A stretch of 64,000 nt of DNA from Solirubrobacter phytolaccae (GTDB taxonomy: Bacteria > Actinomycetota > Thermoleophilia > Solirubrobacterales > Solirubrobacteraceae), in assembly GCF_027587195.1 (NCBI RefSeq), contig NZ_JAPDDP010000003.1, forward strand, positions 124,001 through 188,000. The letters run 5' to 3'. Made by a program: the position numbers and the translations under genes. The notes below the pieces were generated by a model that was not told the DNA's origin, ran no database searches, and saw only the letters and a list, made by a program, of their open reading frames with translations. How positions within the stretch are numbered: position 1 is the first letter of the stretch; each line of letters starts with the position of its first letter. Below, in pieces: positions 14,934 to 23,276 of the stretch.

Positions 14934-16133
14934 ATGAACGCAGCGCTGCATACAGAGTCGGATGCGGTGGCTCGATTGGCCGCTGCGCGGCCGATGGTGG
15001 TCGACGTCGTGCCGGCTTCCGAGATCTCCGCACACCACGCCGCCGGCGGCGTCAGCCACGCCGGGCCGCCGATCGAGCCGGAGCGGATGTGCCCGCCGAT
15101 GCGGGCCGCCCTCGGCAGCGCGCTGTGGCTGGAGGGCGTCGCCGAGACGCCCGCCGCCGCACTCGCGCTCGTCGAGGACGGCGAGATCCCGCTGACGACG
15201 AACCACGACGCGGGCGGCGTCGGGCCGATGGCCGGCGTCGTGAACCCGAGCATGCCGGTCTGGGTGGCGCGCGACGAGGCGACGGGCAAGGTCGCGTGGT
15301 GTCCGTTGAACGAGGGCTCCGGTGCCGTCCTGCGCTACGGCGCCGACGGCCCGGAGGTCCTGGAGCGGCTCATCTGGATGAAGGACGTGCTCGCCCCCGA
15401 GCTGCGCCGCGCGCTCGACGGTGCGCCGCTGGACCTGTTCGACCTGCACGTGCAGTCGATCGCGCTCGGCGACGAGGCGCACCACCGCACCGAGCAGGGC
15501 ACGGCGCTGACGCTCGACGCGCTCGGCATCGAGCAGCCCGAGGTGCGCGCGTTCATCGCCGGCAACGGCCAGTTCTTCCTCAACCTCGCGATGCTCTTCT
15601 CCAAGCTCGCGCTCGACTGCGCCGCGGACGTGCCCGGCTCGCCGGTCCTCACCGCGATCGCCCGCAACGGCGTCGAAGTCGGCATCCGTGTCTCGGGGCT
15701 CGGCGACCAGTGGTTCGTCGGCCCCGCCGCGCTGCCGGCCCCGGCGAAGCTCTTCCCCGGCTACACGCCCGCCGACATGAACCCCGACCTCGGCGACTCC
15801 GCGATCGTCGAGACCTACGGGTTGGGCGCGCTGGCCGTGGCGGCCTCGCCGATCTCGGCGCCGTCCGTGGGCCTGGACGTCCACGCGATCGACGCCATCG
15901 ACACCGAGCTGCGGGCGATCGCGGCCGGCGAGTCGCCGGACATCCGCTTCCCGGACGGGCGCGCCGCGATCCTCGGGATCGACGCGCGCAAGGTCGCGGC
16001 GACGCGGCTCTCCCCACCCGTGCACACCGGCATCGCGCACAAGCAGCCCGGCATCGGGCAGATCGGCGGCGGCGTCACGCACCCGCCGCTGCAGGCCTTC
16101 GACCTCGCAGTGCAGGCTCTTGACGCGCGCTGA
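14934..16133 (+). CDS. DUF1116 (YlbE/AllG-like) protein
   Basis: The 399-residue protein resembles the DUF1116 family, which includes E. coli YlbE (renamed AllG). Visible family-like blocks are T-T-N-H-D-A-G-G-V-G-P-M-A-G, P-L-N-E-G-S-G-A-V-L-R and N-G-V-E-V-G-I-R-V-S-G-L. AllG is one of three proteins reported to form oxamate carbamoyltransferase with AllF (FdrA) and AllH, but no FdrA or AllH is present here. It is first in a run of five close genes with a GntR regulator, an amidase, a biuret-hydrolase-like enzyme and a permease. A role in breaking down a carbamoyl- or urea-like compound is inferred from this context. It ends 14 nt inside the GntR gene. Confidence 0.75.
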   Translation: MNAALHTESDAVARLAAARPMVVDVVPASEISAHHAAGGVSHAGPPIEPERMCPPMRAALGSALWLEGVAETPAAALALVEDGEIPLTTNHDAGGVGPMAGVVNPSMPVWVARDEATGKVAWCPLNEGSGAVLRYGADGPEVLERLIWMKDVLAPELRRALDGAPLDLFDLHVQSIALGDEAHHRTEQGTALTLDALGIEQPEVRAFIAGNGQFFLNLAMLFSKLALDCAADVPGSPVLTAIARNGVEVGIRVSGLGDQWFVGPAALPAPAKLFPGYTPADMNPDLGDSAIVETYGLGALAVAASPISAPSVGLDVHAIDAIDTELRAIAAGESPDIRFPDGRAAILGIDARKVAATRLSPPVHTGIAHKQPGIGQIGGGVTHPPLQAFDLAVQALDAR

Positions 16134-16767
16134 CGACGTCCATCGCGAGCTCCGCGCCGCACTGCTCTCGGGCACGTTCCCCTACGGCCAGCGACTGGTC
16201 GAGGAGCAGCTCGCGGAGCGCTTCAACACGAGCCGGACGCCGGTGCGCGAGGCGCTGCGCCGGCTGGAGGGCGACGGGCACGTCGTCCGCGACCGCTCCG
16301 GCGGCGTGCGGCCGAACGCGCCGCGGGTGACCGCGACCCGCGAGCTGTACGCCGTCCGCACCGTGCTGGAGGACCTCGCCGTCCGCACGGCGGACCCCGA
16401 GAAGCTGGAGCCGCTGCAGGAGGAGTGGCTCGAGCTGCGCTCCGAGCGCGACGAGTCGCCGGACTTCGTCTACGCGGACGAGAGCTTCCACGAGGCGATC
16501 GCCCACGCCTCCGGCAACAGCGCCACCGAGCGCTACCTGCACGACATCAACGAGCGCATCCGCGTGATCCGCATCCACGACTTCACGACCGTGGACCGGA
16601 TCGTGACGACCATCGAGGAGCACCTGGAGATCCTCGACGCGCTCCGGTCCGGCAAGACGGACGCCGGCGCCGCGCTGATGCGCGTGCACATCGAACGCAG
16701 TGCCGAAGTCGTCGAGCGCCGGGTGGGCGAGCTGCTCACGCGCATGTTCGAGGAGGAACGACCGTGA
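16120..16767 (+). CDS. GntR-family transcriptional regulator, FadR/FCD subfamily
   Basis: The 215-residue regulator has an N-terminal winged helix (R-A-A-L-L-S-G-T-F-P-Y-G-Q-R-L-V-E-E-Q-L-A-E, then S-R-T-P-V-R-E-A-L-R-R-L). A C-terminal all-helical FCD ligand domain carries Asp and His residues that bind metal in the family (A-D-E-S-F-H-E-A-I and H-L-E-I-L-D-A-L). The TTG start overlaps the preceding stop. It most likely controls its own operon in response to a small carboxylate-like ligand; the ligand is unknown. Confidence 0.92.
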   Translation: MTRADDVHRELRAALLSGTFPYGQRLVEEQLAERFNTSRTPVREALRRLEGDGHVVRDRSGGVRPNAPRVTATRELYAVRTVLEDLAVRTADPEKLEPLQEEWLELRSERDESPDFVYADESFHEAIAHASGNSATERYLHDINERIRVIRIHDFTTVDRIVTTIEEHLEILDALRSGKTDAGAALMRVHIERSAEVVERRVGELLTRMFEEERP

Positions 16768-18173
16768 GCTCAGTCGCCACCAACGCCTTCGCCGCCGCCC
16801 GGGAACGGCTCGCCGCGCAGGTCATCGACCCGCCGGAATCGCGTCCGGCCTACGAGGTCTTCGGGGCACCGCCCGCGCCGCTGCCGGCGCTCGGCGGGCT
16901 GCCCTCGACCGGCGCGATCGCCGGCGCCGCGGGCGTCTCCAGCGTCGAGCTGGTCGAGGCCGCACTCGCGCGGATCGCGCAGGACGAGTGGACGGCGTTC
17001 GTGCACGTCGACGCGGAGGGCGCGCTCGCGCAGGCCCGGGCGCGGGACGCCGAGCGGCGCGCCGGCACCGTCCGCGGCCCGCTCCACGGCATCCCCGTGA
17101 GCGTCAAGGACGTCATCCACGTCGCCGGCATGCCGACGCGCTGCGGCTCCGACGCGTTCCACCAGGTGCCCGAGGTCGACGCCGCGGGCGTGGACCTGTG
17201 GCGCGCGGCCGGCGCCGTGATCCTCGGCAAGACGAGCACGCACGAGTTCGCGCTCGGGGTGACCTCCCCGCAGGCGCGCAATCCCCACGACCCCACGCGG
17301 ATCCCGGGCGGGTCGAGCGGCGGGTCGGCGATCGCGGTCGCGACCGGGATGGGCCTCGCCTCGCTGGGGACCGACACCCGCGCGTCGATCCGCGTTCCCG
17401 CGGCGCTGTGCGGCGTGGTGGGGTTGAAGCCGACCTACGGCACCGTGCCCACGCGCGGCATCGTCCCGCTCTCGTGGACGATGGACCACGCCGCGGTGAT
17501 GGCGTCCGGCGTGGAAGACGCGGCGCTCGCGCTCGACGCGCTCCGGCCCGACGCGCCCGCGATCGCTCCGGCGGTGGGCGCACGCGTGAACCACCTGCGC
17601 GTGGGCCTGGCGACCGCCGCCTGGGAAGGCGCCGAGGCCGTGGTCGAAGCGGCCGTGGCGCGCCAGATCGACAAGTTGACCGGGCTCGTGGCGTCTGTGC
17701 GCGAGACCGACCGTCCCACCGCCGCCGACTTCGGCGGCGCCAACGCGATGGGGTTGCTCGTCTCGCGCTGCGAGGCCGCGACCTTCCACCGCGCCGCCGG
17801 GCTGGACCGCTCGCTGTACTGGGCGGAGGTCCGTGACCAGCTGGACGCCGCGGACGGCGTTCCCGCCACGGACTACATCGACGCGCAGCGCTACCGCGCC
17901 GCGCTGAGGGAGGAGATGCTCGCGGTCCTGCGTGAGCACCACGTGCTCGTTATGCCGACGGCGCCCGTCCTGGCGCCGGTGGTCGAGCGAGCCGACGAGT
18001 ACCTCACGATCCTGTCGCGCAACGCGATCCTCTGGAGCTTCGTCGGGTTCCCGGCGATCTCCGTGCCGTGCCCCACCGAAGGGTTGCCGGTCGGCCTGCA
18101 GCTGGTGGCGGGTCCCGGCGGGGAAGCACTGCTGATCGCGCTCGCGGCGGCCCTCACGAAAGAAGGCGGCTGA
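16764..18173 (+). CDS. Amidase-signature hydrolase
   Basis: The 469-residue amidase-signature enzyme has the Ser-cisSer-Lys residues: K115 in P-V-S-V-K-D-V, the S184-S185 pair in P-G-G-S-S-G-G-S, and nucleophile S208. The nucleophile loop reads [12 protein letters not shown] where G-G-S or N-G-S is normal, so the oxyanion-side loop is altered. Relatives include AtzE (1-carboxybiuret hydrolase), allophanate hydrolase and many general amidases. No AtzG-like small partner and no extra C-terminal allophanate-hydrolase domain are present. GTG overlaps the GntR stop (GTGA) and has an AGGAGG upstream. The neighbour resembling biuret hydrolase makes a biuret- or allophanate-type substrate plausible. 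Confidence 0.85.
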   Translation: MSSVATNAFAAARERLAAQVIDPPESRPAYEVFGAPPAPLPALGGLPSTGAIAGAAGVSSVELVEAALARIAQDEWTAFVHVDAEGALAQARARDAERRAGTVRGPLHGIPVSVKDVIHVAGMPTRCGSDAFHQVPEVDAAGVDLWRAAGAVILGKTSTHEFALGVTSPQARNPHDPTRIPGGSSGGSAIAVATGMGLASLGTDTRASIRVPAALCGVVGLKPTYGTVPTRGIVPLSWTMDHAAVMASGVEDAALALDALRPDAPAIAPAVGARVNHLRVGLATAAWEGAEAVVEAAVARQIDKLTGLVASVRETDRPTAADFGGANAMGLLVSRCEAATFHRAAGLDRSLYWAEVRDQLDAADGVPATDYIDAQRYRAALREEMLAVLREHHVLVMPTAPVLAPVVERADEYLTILSRNAILWSFVGFPAISVPCPTEGLPVGLQLVAGPGGEALLIALAAALTKEGG

Positions 18174-18844
18174 TGACCACGCTTGTGCCCGCGAAGCCGG
18201 GCCCGTTCGCGTTCGATGTGGAGACCACGGCGCTCGTCGTGATCGACATGCAACGCGACTTCCTCGAACCGGGCGGCTTCGGGTCGGCGCTCGGCAACGA
18301 CGTCTCGTTGCTGTCCGCCGCCGTCGAGCCGCTGCAGCGCGTGCTTGCCGCCGCGCGTGAGCTCGGGATGACGATCATCCACACGCGCGAGGGCCACCGG
18401 CCCGACATGAGCGACTGCCCGCCGGCCAAGTACGCGCGCGGTGAGTTCATCGGGACCGACTCGCCCAAGGGCCGGATCCTGATCCGCGGCGAGTACGGGC
18501 ACGACATCGTCGACGAGCTCGCGCCTCTGCCGGGCGAGATCGTGCTCGACAAGCCCGGCAAGGGCTCCTTCTACGCCACCGACCTCGAACTGATCCTGCG
18601 CAACGGTGGGATCACGTCGCTGATCGTCACCGGCGTCACCACCGAGGTCTGCGTGCACACGACCGTGCGCGAGGCCAACGACCGCGGGTTCGAGTGTCTC
18701 GTCTTGAGCGACTGCTGCGGTTCCTACTTCCCCGAGTTCCACGAGGTCGCGCTGCGGATGATCTCCGCCCAGGGCGGGATCTTCGGCTGGGTGGGCTCAT
18801 CGTCGGACCTTCTGTCCTCCCTCCCCGTCGGAGCCCGCGCATGA
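18173..18844 (+). CDS. Isochorismatase-like hydrolase, biuret-hydrolase-like
   Basis: The 223-residue cysteine hydrolase of the isochorismatase-like family shows the Asp-Lys-Cys triad: D25 in V-V-I-D-M-Q, K127 in L-D-K-P-G-K-G-S-F, and C160 in G-V-T-T-E-V-C. From memory of Rhizobium BiuH, long stretches are shared: [14 protein letters not shown] at about residue 103, D-K-P-G-K-G-S-F-x-A-T-D-L-E and V-R-E-A-N-D-R-G-x-E-C-L. That makes biuret amidohydrolase (biuret to allophanate and ammonia), or a close relative, the best guess. ATG overlaps the amidase stop by one base. Ureidoacrylate or N-carbamoyl hydrolase activity remains possible. Confidence 0.8.
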   Translation: MTTLVPAKPGPFAFDVETTALVVIDMQRDFLEPGGFGSALGNDVSLLSAAVEPLQRVLAAARELGMTIIHTREGHRPDMSDCPPAKYARGEFIGTDSPKGRILIRGEYGHDIVDELAPLPGEIVLDKPGKGSFYATDLELILRNGGITSLIVTGVTTEVCVHTTVREANDRGFECLVLSDCCGSYFPEFHEVALRMISAQGGIFGWVGSSSDLLSSLPVGARA

Positions 18845-20433
18845 CCCTCCCGTTCTGGACCCGAGGCGACCTGAACGCCTTCTTCGGGCTCGGCATCAAC
18901 ATGCTCGTCAACGTGCTGGTGCTCGCCGGCCTGTGCATCGGCGTCGTCAACATCGCGCCCGACGACGTCTACGGCATCATCCTGCCGGCGCTCGGCATCG
19001 AGCTGTTGGTCGGCAACATCTTCTACTTCTACCTCGCGCGGCGGCTGGCGATGAAGGAGAAGCGCGCGGACGTGACGGCGCTGCCGTACGGGCCGAGCGT
19101 GCCGCACATGTTCATCGTGACGCTGGTGATCATGCTGCCGACGTACCTGGCGACCCAGGACGCCGTCGCCGCCTGGACCGCCGGCCTCGCCTGGGCCTTC
19201 ATCATCGGCTGCATCATCTTGATCGGCGCGTTCGTCGGGCCGACGATCCGCCATCTGACGCCGCGCGCGGCCATGCTCGGCACGCTCGCCGGCATCTCGC
19301 TCGCGTTCATCTCGATGCGGCCGGGCGCGCAGATGTGGGGCGCGCTGTGGATCGCGCTGCCCGTCTTCATGATCATCATCGCCGGGTTCATCGCGGGCGT
19401 GCGGCTGCCGGGGAACTTCCCGATCGGCCTGGCCGCGCTGCTCGTCGGCTGCGCGATCGGCTGGATCGGCGGCTACATGGAGCCCGCCGCGGTCACCGAC
19501 TCCGTCGAGGCGATCGCGATCGGCATCCCGTCGCTGAACGTCGACCTGCTGTTCGACGGGCTCGAGGGCATCTCGCCGCTGCTCGCAACTGCGATCCCGT
19601 TGGGCATCTACAACTTCACCGAGGCGATGAGCAACGTGGAGTCGGCCGCCGCGGCGGGCGACAACTACAACCTGCGCCACGTGCTGCTGGCCGACGGCAC
19701 CGGTGCCGTCGTCGGCGCCGCGCTGGGCTCGCCGTTCCCTCCCGCCGTGTACATCGGGCATCCCGGCTGGAAGGCCGCCGGCGGACGCATCTCCTACTCG
19801 CTGGCGTCCGGCGTGCTGATCTTCGCGCTCTGCGCCTTCGGGCTCTTCCCGCTGCTCGCCGCGCTGCTGCCGATCCCGGCGATCGTGCCGATCCTGCTCT
19901 TCATCGGTCTCGTGATCGGCTCGCAGGCGTTCGTCGCGGTGCCCAAGGCGCACTACGCGGCGGTGGTGCTGGCGGCGATCCCGTCCTTGGCGCAATGGGG
20001 CTCGGGGATGGTCCACGACGCGCTGCTGGCCGCCGGGACGAGCGTGCAGGAGGTCGGGGTCGACGCGCTGGCCGCGGGCGGCGTGTTGTACGGCGGACTG
20101 GCGACGATCGGCGCCGGATCGGTGCTCGTCGGCATGATCCTGGGCACGATCGCGGTGTTCGTGATCGACCGGCGGTTCATCCACGCGGCGGCGGCGTGCG
20201 GGGTCGGCGGCGTGCTGACGCTCGTCGGCTTGATCCACTCCGAGGAGGTCCACGTCTTCTCGAACCCGCGGATCGCGCTCGGCTACGGGCTCGCGGGTCT
20301 GGTCTGCCTGGCCTACTCGCTGCTCAAGCTCCCGCCGCGTGAGCCGGACATCACCGACCCGATGGACATGGAGGTCGCGGCCGAGCAGAACCGGTTCGTG
20401 CGCGAGGAGGAAAGGGTGGCTGTCCCCGCCTGA
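18841..20433 (+). CDS. NCS2-like (xanthine/uracil-type) permease
   Basis: The 530-residue, many-spanning membrane protein has about a dozen hydrophobic helices. Segments such as [25 protein letters not shown] and [10 protein letters not shown] resemble purine/uracil permeases of the NCS2/AzgA type. It probably imports the substrate of the amidase and biuret-hydrolase-like enzymes, judged from its position at the end of the operon (ATGA overlap with the gene before). The last codons overlap a TGTCCCC-containing repeat, so the short tail R-V-A-V-P-A may be repeat-derived. Confidence 0.8.
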   Translation: MTLPFWTRGDLNAFFGLGINMLVNVLVLAGLCIGVVNIAPDDVYGIILPALGIELLVGNIFYFYLARRLAMKEKRADVTALPYGPSVPHMFIVTLVIMLPTYLATQDAVAAWTAGLAWAFIIGCIILIGAFVGPTIRHLTPRAAMLGTLAGISLAFISMRPGAQMWGALWIALPVFMIIIAGFIAGVRLPGNFPIGLAALLVGCAIGWIGGYMEPAAVTDSVEAIAIGIPSLNVDLLFDGLEGISPLLATAIPLGIYNFTEAMSNVESAAAAGDNYNLRHVLLADGTGAVVGAALGSPFPPAVYIGHPGWKAAGGRISYSLASGVLIFALCAFGLFPLLAALLPIPAIVPILLFIGLVIGSQAFVAVPKAHYAAVVLAAIPSLAQWGSGMVHDALLAAGTSVQEVGVDALAAGGVLYGGLATIGAGSVLVGMILGTIAVFVIDRRFIHAAAACGVGGVLTLVGLIHSEEVHVFSNPRIALGYGLAGLVCLAYSLLKLPPREPDITDPMDMEVAAEQNRFVREEERVAVPA

Positions 20434-20450
20434 AGACTGGGGCTGTCCCC
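20418..20450. repeat. REP-like GGCTGTCCCC direct repeats with hairpin
   Basis: GGCTGTCCCC occurs at 20418-20427 and again at 20441-20450, and TGGGG-CTGT-CCCCA at 20438-20451 can pair. The look is like extragenic palindromic repeats of the TGGGGACAGTCCCCA kind seen in many bacteria. It spans the permease stop. Confidence 0.45.
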
Positions 20451-20474
20451 AAGTGACTTTCGAGGTAGGAGCGG

Positions 20475-20480
20475 TACCTT
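20475..20480 (+). promoter_or_regulatory. -10-like TACCTT, leaderless start context
   Basis: TACCTT ends 6 nt before ATG 20487, and no Shine-Dalgarno lies in between. Confidence 0.4.
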
Positions 20481-20486
20481 GGCTCT

Positions 20487-21038
20487 ATGAGCACCGCCGC
20501 GCTCCTCGACACCGTTTCGGGGCCTAAGCCCAGCCGCAAGGAACGCGCGGCCAAGACCGTCAACGCGGCCCTGCGCGGGGGTGTCCTCGCCGGGGCCGTG
20601 GCCGCGATCGCGTGGCTGCTCGCCGTCGCGCTCAGCGGCACCGTGTTCTTCCTGCTGATCATCGCGACCGTGATCGCGCTCGTCTACACGGTCGTGGCCG
20701 GCGACAAGGCCCGCATGGGTCTCTGGGGCCTGTTGGCGATCGCCTGGGCCCTGATCATCGCTCAACGCTGGGCGGTCAACGACAACGGCGGCATCATCGT
20801 CGCCGGCGCCGCCTGGATCGGCGTCGTCATGGGCGCCCGCCGCGCCGGCATCGCCAAGAAGTCGATGGCGCTGCTGGCCTACCCGCTCCTCTCGCTGGCC
20901 GTCGTTATCGCCGCGAACGAGAGCGTCCGCGAGCCCTGGGGCATGGACTGGCTCTGGGTCCTCGCCGTGCTGGGCCCGGTCCTCGGCGCCCGCACCCTCC
21001 TGAACCCCTCACCTCGGGACCACAAGCCCACGCCATGA
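20487..21038 (+). CDS. Integral membrane protein of unknown function
   Basis: The 183-residue protein has a hydrophilic basic N-terminus (about 30 residues) and five or six hydrophobic segments. No motif I recognise is present. It is followed with a 4-nt ATGA overlap by a small soluble protein. Leaderless promoter context upstream suggests a separate unit from the permease operon. Confidence 0.7.
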   Translation: MSTAALLDTVSGPKPSRKERAAKTVNAALRGGVLAGAVAAIAWLLAVALSGTVFFLLIIATVIALVYTVVAGDKARMGLWGLLAIAWALIIAQRWAVNDNGGIIVAGAAWIGVVMGARRAGIAKKSMALLAYPLLSLAVVIAANESVREPWGMDWLWVLAVLGPVLGARTLLNPSPRDHKPTP

Positions 21039-21481
21039 AGCTCATCGTCAACTACCGCCTCGACCCCACGGTCGCGGCGGCGCTCCTCCCTGCCCATTTC
21101 CGGCCGCGCCTCGTGAGCGGCCACGCCGTCGCCGGCCTCCTGCTGGACGACGAGAAGACCGAGTACCGATTGGCCGTCGAGTCCGGCGCCTACCTGCTCA
21201 ACAGCGAGTCCGGCCCGCTGCTCTCCGAAGAGCTCTCCCGCCAGGTCTACGCGTCCTTCCGAGGCGAGGAGACGGTCGACGTCTCGGTCCGCCCGGCGCA
21301 CGCCTGGCGTTCGGACCTGTTCGGCGACGCCCACGCCGCGGCGCGCTTCGCGGGCATGATCGCGGCGGTTCCGGTCCGCATCGACTGGGTGCGGTCGACG
21401 TACTTCGCGCGCCTGGGCGGGACGGCCGACTGCGCCCTGCTCGTCCCGGACGTGCCGATGTCAATGGACCTGGCCGCCTGA
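21035..21481 (+). CDS. Small protein, possibly DUF2071/acetoacetate-decarboxylase-like
   Basis: The 148-residue product begins M-K-L-I-V-N-Y-R-L-D-P and continues L-L-P-A-H-F-R-P-R-L-V-S-G-H-A-V-A-G. That pattern recalls the first strands of DUF2071/YqjF proteins, which have an acetoacetate-decarboxylase-like fold. The rest is too diverged for me to be sure, and catalytic function cannot be stated. The frame is open far upstream, but the ATG in the ATGA overlap with the membrane protein is the natural start. No signal peptide is visible. Confidence 0.55.
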   Translation: MKLIVNYRLDPTVAAALLPAHFRPRLVSGHAVAGLLLDDEKTEYRLAVESGAYLLNSESGPLLSEELSRQVYASFRGEETVDVSVRPAHAWRSDLFGDAHAAARFAGMIAAVPVRIDWVRSTYFARLGGTADCALLVPDVPMSMDLAA

Positions 21482-21497
21482 ACGTCAACGGCCGAGC

Positions 21498-21556
21498 ACA
21501 CCCGCTGCCGCCGCGTTCCCCGTTCGTATGGGGAAGCCGAAACCGCCCGCGGGTGT
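21498..21556 (+). terminator. Nested inverted repeats, possible terminator
   Basis: TTCCCC (21516-21521) pairs with GGGGAA (21530-21535). ACACCCGC (21498-21505) pairs with GCGGGTGT (21549-21556) around it. There is no U-tract. It lies between the small protein and the mannosyltransferase-like gene. Confidence 0.35.
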
Positions 21557-21579
21557 GATCAGCCGTTCAGCGTCCCTCG

Positions 21580-21585
21580 TACACT
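21580..21585 (+). promoter_or_regulatory. -10-like TACACT selecting GTG 21594
   Basis: TACACT ends 8 nt before GTG 21594, the leaderless spacing seen elsewhere in the window. This supports the GTG over the upstream ATG 21528. Confidence 0.4.
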
Positions 21586-21593
21586 CGACCGCC

Positions 21594-23255
21594 GTGATTT
21601 CGCGCGACCGCGCACCCGCCGCGATCCTCGCGCTGATCCTGCTCGTAGCGTTCGGGCTGCGGGTGTGGAGCCTGGGGCACGGGCTGCCGTACGCGTACAA
21701 CCTGGACGAGCGGGCGCACTTCGTCCCGCACGCGGTGGCGATGACGACCGGGGACCTGAACCCCGGGTACTTCATCAACCCGCCGTTCCTGACCTACATC
21801 CTCGCCGGATGGCTGAGCGTGATCCATCTGGGTGGCGTCGAGCAGTGGTTCGCGGACGACGCGGGCGCGGTGTTCCTCGCGGGCCGCTGGATCAGCGTGT
21901 TCTTCGGGGTCGGGACGGTCGCGGCGACGTACTTCGCGGGCAAGGCGTGGTTCGGGCGCAAGGCCGGGCTGATCGCTGCGGCGGTCATCGCCGTCACGTT
22001 CCTGCCGGTCTTCTACTCGCGGCTCGCTTTGAACGACGGGCCGGGGATGCTGCCGTGCGCGCTCGCGTTGTGGGCGTGCGCGGTCGTCCTGCGCACGGGC
22101 TCGACGAAGGCGCTGCTCGCGGGCGGCGCCGCCGTCGGCCTCGCGGCGAGCTTCAAGTACTCCGACGGTGCGGTCGTGATCGCGCTGGTAATCGCCGCGT
22201 TCTTGAGCCCGCTGTCCATCAAGGACGCGCTCAAGGGCCTCGTGTTCGCCGGGCTGATCGCGATCGCCGCCGTGATCGTCACCAACCCGTACCTGTTCGC
22301 GGACTGGGACACGTTCATCAACGACCTGGACCGCCAGCGCAAGTTCGCGGGCGGCGCGGCGCTGCTCGGCCAGCCCGAGCGCAACGGCTGGTGGTACTAC
22401 CTGACGTCCTCCACGTGGGCGCTGGGCTGGTTCCCGAGCGTGTTCGCCGTCCTCGGCGGGGCCCTGCTGATCGCCAAGCGCCGTTACAAGGAGGCCGCCG
22501 TCCTCGGCGGCCTGATCTTCCTGTACTGGCTGTACATGGGCAGCCAGAGCCGCTTCTACGCGCGCTGGATGCTGCCGCTGTACCCGGCGCTCGCGGTCCT
22601 CGTGGGCTACGCGCTGTCGGTCGCCTTCGCCGAGGCCAGGACGAAGAAGCTCTGGGTTCCGGCCCTCGTGACGACGCTGCTGATCCTCGTCACCGCGATC
22701 CCGACGATCGAGAACGCGATCGTCATGGGCCGCGAGGACACGCGCACGCAGACCCGCAACTGGCTCGTCGCCAACGTCCCGCAGGGCACGAAGGTGTCGT
22801 TCGAGCCGATCGCGCCGACCGAGTGGTACGGCTCCACGCCGGGCGGCGGCGCGAAGGCGCACCCCATCCAGCAGTGGGAGCGCTTCAACCGCAACGACGC
22901 GATCATCGCCGAGCTCGCCAAGGAGCACGGCGGTGCCCGGCGCACCGCGAACTTCCAGAACTACGAGCGCACGCTCACCCCCGGGCTGGTGGACATCTAC
23001 CGGCGCGAGGGCGTGTGCTGGATCGTCACCGGCTCCACGCAGTACGGCCGCGCGCAGGCCGAGCCCAAGCGCGCGCCCGCGGCGCTCAAGTACTACGCCG
23101 CGCTCGAGCAGCAGGCCGACGTCGTCTTCAAGACCGACCCCACCGACGGCAACCTGCCGCGCTACCAGGTGGACAAGTCGTTCAACTACATCGAGTCCGC
23201 GTTCAAGCGACCGGGGCCGGAGATGATCGTGTACCGGCTCCGCAACTGCGCCTGA
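21594..23255 (+). CDS. Glycosyltransferase family 39-like (polyprenyl-phosphate sugar) membrane protein
   Basis: From GTG 21594 the protein has 553 residues with about ten membrane helices. After the first helix comes L-D-E-R-A-H-F, the external Asp/Glu of GT39-like transferases. L-N-D-G-P at about residue 143 is another loop typical of these enzymes. Such proteins move a sugar from a polyprenyl-phosphate donor to proteins or glycans on the outer face of the membrane. A long external C-terminal domain follows the helices. An alternative ATG at 21528 would add 22 residues. A Dpm1-like donor-making synthase lies at 38970 but not in the same operon. Confidence 0.75.
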   Translation: MISRDRAPAAILALILLVAFGLRVWSLGHGLPYAYNLDERAHFVPHAVAMTTGDLNPGYFINPPFLTYILAGWLSVIHLGGVEQWFADDAGAVFLAGRWISVFFGVGTVAATYFAGKAWFGRKAGLIAAAVIAVTFLPVFYSRLALNDGPGMLPCALALWACAVVLRTGSTKALLAGGAAVGLAASFKYSDGAVVIALVIAAFLSPLSIKDALKGLVFAGLIAIAAVIVTNPYLFADWDTFINDLDRQRKFAGGAALLGQPERNGWWYYLTSSTWALGWFPSVFAVLGGALLIAKRRYKEAAVLGGLIFLYWLYMGSQSRFYARWMLPLYPALAVLVGYALSVAFAEARTKKLWVPALVTTLLILVTAIPTIENAIVMGREDTRTQTRNWLVANVPQGTKVSFEPIAPTEWYGSTPGGGAKAHPIQQWERFNRNDAIIAELAKEHGGARRTANFQNYERTLTPGLVDIYRREGVCWIVTGSTQYGRAQAEPKRAPAALKYYAALEQQADVVFKTDPTDGNLPRYQVDKSFNYIESAFKRPGPEMIVYRLRNCA

Positions 23256-23276
23256 GTCGGCGCGTTAAGGGTCCTC

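Noticed and set aside
14814-16175. N-terminal extension of gltB by about 450 residues
   Set aside because: The extra part lies opposite the DUF1116 gene and has no GltB similarity; the catalytic Cys must be near the N-terminus, so GTG 14813 is used.
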